Shown here: positions 33,985 through 37,677 of the stretch, one piece after another | Numbering within the stretch: position 1 is the first letter of the stretch | Layout: the number at the start of each line of letters is the position of its first letter | Origin: an uncultured Acetatifactor sp. | Lineage (GTDB): Bacteria > Bacillota > Clostridia > Lachnospirales > Lachnospiraceae | Direction: 5' to 3' | Assembly: GCA_910577035.1 (NCBI GenBank) | Contig: CAJTKW010000039.1 | Coordinates: 1-37,677 of the forward strand | Length of the DNA stretch: 37,677 nucleotides | Made by a program: the position numbers and the translations under genes | Notes under the pieces: model-generated | Told to the model about the DNA's origin: nothing | What the model saw: only the letters and a program-made list of their open reading frames with translations | Database searches by the model: none

Positions 33985-34080
33985 CCTTTCCTCCTCGTTC
34001 TGATTTCCGATTTCATCCGTTCCATTATTTTCTCATTTTCCACAGCACCAATATTTTTTACACAAATATTTTCATAAAAC

Positions 34081-35160
34081 TTACTCATAATCTTCAATTC
34101 TCCATTCCTCTTTCCAGTCAATCACTACCATACCATGAGGATATTCTGTACATGGCTCCACAAATCGCAGCGGCAGCCATATGTAATCAGCTATGGAAGT
34201 ATTTGCGTTAAGGTCATTGGGATGATCCCGCATTATACAGTCAAGCTCATCCTGATCCGCATAAGGGTCAAACAGCATGACAAACATTTTTTCATACCGC
34301 TCATACGAAATGTCCATATGATTCGGCTGCCATCTGTCCGCACATGCAATATATAAATCTTTTTTCCCCTGCACCTTAAACACAGAGGATATTTGAGAAT
34401 GGAACGATGTATTTGTCGTATCAGCGGGATGGGGATTTCCCAAAACTGTATACGGACCATGCCAGGTATCAGCTATCGCCGCTTCCGATGGATTCGGCAT
34501 ATAACCCGTAGTACCGCTGGTAATCAGGTAATGCTTATGATTTCGTACAAAATGTGCCGTCGCTTCCCGCACATAAGGAGGTGCCGGATGCGGAAAATGC
34601 GTGCTGTAGAAACCCGTTACGTCTGTATAATCTTCTGTTAAATCCGCACATATTGTCTCTGAGTGAACTCGTTCAAAATAATAATAAGCTTTACCGTCCG
34701 GCGCTACGGCAAGGTCAAAATCACCTGCCGACATAGAAAGAGGCTCCATCCACTCTCTGACCTTCCTGTATGGTCCTAAAAAACTGTCCGCAATAAGAAC
34801 CGTTGCAGTCTGCTTCCCATCCTTATGCATGATTTTCAGCCATGCCACATATTTTTTTGTGCGGGCATTGTATATGATATGCGGTCGGTCCATCATGGAT
34901 TTTGGATGCAGGGACGAATCCTCATCATCCAATTCCGGCGGAATAATCAAACCCTTGTCTTCCCAATTATATAAGTCCCTGGATGCGTATGCTCTGACCC
35001 CCCAATGCCAGATACCATTTTTCCCATCTGTTTTTTCTTTATTTTCTCCATAAAAATAATAAGTACCGTCAATATATATTACGGAACCTCCATGCGCCTG
35101 TATCCTTTTCCCTTCTGTGTCCAGCCAAATCCTGCCAGGCCTGATACTTTTGTAAATCAT
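34081..35160 (-). CDS. GH43 family, exo-beta-1,3-galactanase-like
   Basis: 359 residues, one propeller domain, no signal peptide. The start, RIWLDTEGKRIQAHGGSV, then YYFYGENK, is characteristic of the exo-beta-1,3-galactanase branch of GH43, in which the usual N-terminal catalytic Asp is replaced by an HGG context. AGDFDLAVAPDGKAYYYFER supplies the middle Asp, and PPYVREATAHFVRNHKHYL supplies the likely acid Glu. It is the first gene of the right arm: promoter-proximal, with GGGAGG in front of ATG 35160 and a shared candidate operator 95 bases upstream. Exo-1,3-galactanases work on arabinogalactan backbones, so together with GH2 and the other GH43 it points to galactan-containing substrates. 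Subfamily assignment is from recall. Confidence 0.85.
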   Translation of the reverse strand: MIYKSIRPGRIWLDTEGKRIQAHGGSVIYIDGTYYFYGENKEKTDGKNGIWHWGVRAYASRDLYNWEDKGLIIPPELDDEDSSLHPKSMMDRPHIIYNARTKKYVAWLKIMHKDGKQTATVLIADSFLGPYRKVREWMEPLSMSAGDFDLAVAPDGKAYYYFERVHSETICADLTEDYTDVTGFYSTHFPHPAPPYVREATAHFVRNHKHYLITSGTTGYMPNPSEAAIADTWHGPYTVLGNPHPADTTNTSFHSQISSVFKVQGKKDLYIACADRWQPNHMDISYERYEKMFVMLFDPYADQDELDCIMRDHPNDLNANTSIADYIWLPLRFVEPCTEYPHGMVVIDWKEEWRIEDYE

Positions 35161-35573
35161 GCCGACCTCCCTGTTGCAGCCGTAATCGCCTATATAGGTT
35201 TATTTTATTTTCTGCTTCTTTTTTTCTATATCAAATTATTCACTCTTTTCCTATATTTCTCACATAAAAAAGAGAGACGACATTCTCTGTTTTCTCCCTG
35301 TACTATACAACCACATATATACCAAATAGCTTCTCTTTTACCCGGATTGAAAGACCTGACATTCCTGTCTATCATTTCTCCTCCAGCAAGACAATAGTTA
35401 CTGTGTTCCGGATCCAGAACTTAGATCCATATTCCTCTAACTTCTCGCTCCACACAATCGAAGGCATCAGAACATCCCGATAACTCTGGCAGGCAATGCC
35501 TGTAAAAATTTTTCTACCGCAATTACAACTTTCCCCTGGTAAGAGTTCTCTCCAAAAAACGGCCACAAACAAA
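35161..35573. other. Intergenic region upstream of the right arm
   Basis: About 410 bases without a supported gene. The half nearest the GH43 gene is AT-rich and holds the candidate operator and promoter at 35233-35264. Further up there is a short palindrome (CAGGC-AAT-GCCTG, near 35490-35502) followed by TAAAAATTTTT, too short to call a terminator with confidence. Nothing else was recognised. Confidence 0.6.
35233..35264 (-). promoter_or_regulatory. Candidate promoter and AraC operator of the right arm
   Basis: Minus strand: TGTGAGAAAT (35255-35264), six bases, AAAGAG (35243-35248), four bases and TAATTT (35233-35238), about 95 bases before the GH43 start. The ten-base word is identical to that in front of the left arm and the spacing of the later parts is nearly the same. 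This suggests one regulator, most simply the AraC protein encoded between the arms, controls both. Inference from two sites only. Confidence 0.5.
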
Positions 35574-35615
35574 AAGCCGGAGACTTCTTCCACCAGCAGA
35601 AGAAACCTCCAGCTT
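35574..35615 (-). terminator. Intrinsic terminator of the protease operon
   Basis: AAGCCGGAGACTTCTTC (35574-35590) pairs with GAAGAAACCTCCAGCTT (35599-35615), with two or three mismatches around the middle and an eight-base loop. On the minus strand it ends in CCGGCTTTTTGTTT, a clear U-tract. It lies 43 bases after the metalloprotease stop and separates that unit from the sugar locus. Confidence 0.85.
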
Positions 35616-35657
35616 CCAGCAAACAAATCCATATGCCCTAATGCCGGTCAACAAAAA

Positions 35658-36785
35658 TTATTTATACAAATAGCGAAACCAGATCATTGCCTTTATATCA
35701 GCCTGGAACATTGCCGGTGAATAATTTCCCACAAAAATACTTGTATATATCTGCTCTGTCCCCCCAATCATCAGGGCATAAAAGTAGTCATAAGCCCGCT
35801 CTATCAGGTTACCGGACTCATCCAAAACAACCATATCATTTTCTTCTTCGAATTGTTTTCTGTATTCTTCATCTTCCAGAAACATAGCCGAAATATCATT
35901 CCAGAGAACCTTCTTTATATGGGGCTTCCTTGCCACCAGCATGGCAATGAGTGAAATCCTTATAATGTTAGGATAGTAAAAGCTGCTTTCAATTTCCTGA
36001 ACGGAATACGCTTCCACCGGCAGATTTTCTTTCATGATAACAAGCGCAGGTATCAGCAGCTGAAACATTTCAGAATACCCAAAGTCAATATCCAGATATT
36101 CGCCCCACCGCTCCATCAGCGAATCCATTTTCTCCACAATCAGGTCAGCTGCGTAGGAATCTGCCTCTAATTCCATCTGTTTTCTTTCTTCCTCATATCC
36201 CTCTGAAATATCTGTATGCGATGCTTCCTGATAAAAAAGGCCATATTTTTCTCTTAAATTTTTTATATGTCCCAGCTTATGATGCCCCAGTTCATGGTAG
36301 ACAATAAAATGAATTGCCAGGCTTGCAATCATATATCCCACCGCTTCCCTGGTATAATCTCCGGAAATATCAACAGTCACCACAGAATTATTTTTTCCCT
36401 CCGTTCTCATTCCATGGTCATCCAAACTGATATTGTGATAGCATGCATCCATGTCCCCTACCTCTGGCAGGAACTCATCGCTCAGCATCATAATGCACGC
36501 ATCGCAGAGCATCTTCTGAGTTGTTCCGGCATATAAAGCTATTATGGGCACTCCATCCTTTTCCATTGCACAGGCATTTATGTCTTCATCGTTGATGATT
36601 ACAAAGCAGCCTTTGCCCAGAGCGGTTTCTACCTCTGACTGCAGCTCCAGTACAATATCTGCATCCAGAATACCATTTTTCTTAATAAGGAAAAAATCTT
36701 CAGGTGCCATGACGAGGGGTTCTGACTCATGTCCCACAAAAAAATCAGCCACCAGCTTCTCCTTATCCAAATCGTCCTTTATCAC
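35658..36785 (-). CDS. HELGH zinc metalloprotease (IrrE/ImmA or Lit-like gluzincin)
   Basis: About 375 residues if started at GTG 36785, which has GAGG eight bases upstream and does not overlap the gene before it; an ATG at 36911 would give 417 residues with a 100-base overlap. Zinc motif HELGHHKLGH has His164, Glu165 and His168, and ELEADSYAADL about 40 residues later supplies the third ligand (Glu205 or Glu207). That spacing matches IrrE/ImmA-type and related gluzincin proteases. No signal peptide. The N-terminal 150 residues (APEDFFLIKKNGILDADIV, CMLCDACIMM-like helices) and the acidic C-terminus are not recognised. Relatives act on repressors or on translation factors in phage exclusion (Lit); which applies here is unknown. 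It is the second gene of a two-gene unit ended by its own terminator. Confidence 0.8.
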   Translation of the reverse strand: MIKDDLDKEKLVADFFVGHESEPLVMAPEDFFLIKKNGILDADIVLELQSEVETALGKGCFVIINDEDINACAMEKDGVPIIALYAGTTQKMLCDACIMMLSDEFLPEVGDMDACYHNISLDDHGMRTEGKNNSVVTVDISGDYTREAVGYMIASLAIHFIVYHELGHHKLGHIKNLREKYGLFYQEASHTDISEGYEEERKQMELEADSYAADLIVEKMDSLMERWGEYLDIDFGYSEMFQLLIPALVIMKENLPVEAYSVQEIESSFYYPNIIRISLIAMLVARKPHIKKVLWNDISAMFLEDEEYRKQFEEENDMVVLDESGNLIERAYDYFYALMIGGTEQIYTSIFVGNYSPAMFQADIKAMIWFRYLYK

Positions 36786-36811
36786 ATCCGCATCCTCTGC
36801 ATATTTTTTGG

Positions 36812-37375
36812 TTAAAATCTGTATTCCAGTGAATTTCCTGTCTGTTTGATAATGCTCTTCTCCAACAGTTTTTGCACGGTGGCTGTAAGCGTTTCTTCTG
36901 ACAAACCGCATTTATCATACTGGCGGCATCCACATTCACGCGCATAATTGATACAGGGCAGTGAATCCCTCAACGTATATTTCCCTTCGTTAGGCAGAAC
37001 AGCGTCTTCCTTTACGAAAAGCAAAACACACTTTTCCGTATCAGACAGCTTTCTGATTACATCAGCTGTAACACCAAAAAGGCCCAATATAAACGCTGCA
37101 AAACCCTCTGCAAAGGCAATATCCAATATAAGCCCTATAAACGCAATCGTTGTCACTTTCAGGTTTATGTAATAATTTGTTTTAGGTATCACAAACGCCA
37201 TGCCGCTTCCCTGCTCCTGGGATCCTTTCCTGATCTCCAGAGTCTCGTCATCCTCTATCAGCTCACGAAAAACCGGCAGACTGCGGACAACTATTCTTAC
37301 ATCATCGGGATTTATGTAGTTTGACAATTCGCCAATAATCTCTTTTTCATCTCCATGAATCACAATTCGTTCCAT
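36812..37375 (-). CDS. Small membrane-associated protein with Cys cluster and winged-helix-like end
   Basis: 187 residues from ATG 37375, where GGAAGG stands a few bases upstream; an in-frame ATG at 37417 lacks a site. An N-terminal mixed region (residues 1-70) is followed by a hydrophobic stretch about 74-103 (TTIAFIGLILDIAFAEGFAA and on), long enough for one or two membrane passes. The C-terminal part looks like a winged helix: TEKCVLLFVKEDAVLP, a four-cysteine cluster (Cys141, 148, 150, 156 in the pattern C-x6-C-x-C-x5-C) and LSEETLTATVQKLLEKSII as recognition-type helices. The cysteines could hold zinc or an iron-sulfur cluster. No family recognised. It lies 26 bases before the metalloprotease and is likely co-transcribed, so it may be that enzyme's substrate, sensor or partner. 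Confidence 0.75.
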   Translation of the reverse strand: MERIVIHGDEKEIIGELSNYINPDDVRIVVRSLPVFRELIEDDETLEIRKGSQEQGSGMAFVIPKTNYYINLKVTTIAFIGLILDIAFAEGFAAFILGLFGVTADVIRKLSDTEKCVLLFVKEDAVLPNEGKYTLRDSLPCINYARECGCRQYDKCGLSEETLTATVQKLLEKSIIKQTGNSLEYRF

Positions 37376-37430
37376 AATGTTCTTTCCTTCCCCTTCCGGA
37401 TCATCTGCCGTAAACACACAACACCGTGCA

Positions 37431-37571
37431 TCAGCACCTGCTTTTTGATTCAGCCAGCACGTTTATTTCACTATATGTTTTTGCAAACTGCTCCATAAAT
37501 GCTTCCACATTTTCCACTTTGGCAGGAATAGAGGTGGTAACCCTTTCTTTTTCCCCATACCTGCTATTTAT
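37431..37571 (-). other. Short open frame upstream of the protease pair, possible gene remnant
   Basis: Between TAA 37572-37574 and TGA 37431-37433 a frame of 46 codons reads RVTTSIPAKVENVEAF, then MEQFAKTYSEINVLAESK. It is protein-like and acidic but has no start codon with a ribosome site; the only in-frame ATG is halfway. It could be a small protein with an unusual start, or the 3' end of a decayed gene. TATACT near 37575-37585 is a possible -10 for the pair downstream. The remaining bases to the window end show nothing recognisable. Confidence 0.25.
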
Positions 37572-37677
37572 TTATGATACAGTATAATCCATCTGCAGGA
37601 GAAAAGCTATCTGTAATTTTCTTCCTTACTGTCTGATTCTCTCCCGTATGCCTGCCGTCTGCCCCGATCCTGCGCCC

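Noticed and set aside
34033..34075. AT-rich AATATT inverted repeat before GH2
   Set aside because: Pure A/T stem is expected by chance in this AT-rich gap; no G/C stem or repeat elsewhere.
35372..35632. Minus-strand frame of 86 codons after the metalloprotease gene
   Set aside because: Its first third is the arms and loop of the intrinsic terminator at 35574-35615 and no ribosome site precedes its ATG; some protein-like sequence at its end is not enough.

Overview
The window looks like a chromosomal stretch of a gut Clostridia species, most likely Lachnospiraceae. The signs are gram-positive style lipoproteins, an LplB/LplC-type sugar ABC transporter with no local ATPase, strong AGGAGG-type ribosome binding sites, and family-typical glycoside hydrolases. 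No species assignment is possible from sequence reading alone. Almost every gene lies on the minus strand; the one clear plus-strand gene is an AraC-type regulator. No rRNA, tRNA, CRISPR array or IS element was seen.

Region 1 (1-7.2 kb) is a mobile-element scar. The 3' part of an M23 peptidase gene is cut at its first zinc-binding motif. The cut is followed by a translationally coupled operon of three different large serine recombinases, flanked by short related direct repeats. Beyond these lie a small DUF6870-like gene and a ParB-like pseudogene with three in-frame stops. The 5' half of the M23 gene was not found in the window, so the insertion may be larger than it looks or may have been rearranged.

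Region 2 (7.2-35.6 kb) is a large carbohydrate or glycoside utilisation locus in two minus-strand arms. The left arm reads, in transcription order: a putative alpha/beta hydrolase with a C-terminal Ig/PKD-like domain, a MATE exporter, GH20, GH3, GH1, GH3 and GH78 (rhamnosidase). The right arm reads: an exo-galactanase-like GH43, GH2, GH43 with a discoidin-like domain, a solute-binding lipoprotein, two permeases, a repeat-containing lipoprotein and a membrane-anchored esterase. The AraC gene sits between the arms, divergent from the left and convergent with the right, and shares a hairpin terminator with the esterase. A common upstream motif (TGTGAGAAAT, 6-7 nt, AAAGAG, 4 nt, AT-rich -10) lies about 100 bp before the first gene of each arm and may be the AraC site. 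None of the glycosidases has a signal peptide. This suggests that glycosides are captured outside, imported whole by the ABC transporter and trimmed in the cytoplasm. The MATE protein would be well placed to export freed aglycones. GH78 and one GH3 share a similar helical C-terminal tail that may be an undescribed module.

Region 3 (35.57-37.68 kb) is a separate two-gene unit closed by its own terminator. It encodes a small membrane-associated protein with a four-cysteine cluster in a winged-helix-like domain, and a HELGH zinc metalloprotease. The pair resembles regulator/protease or phage-exclusion pairs but matches none that I can name with certainty.
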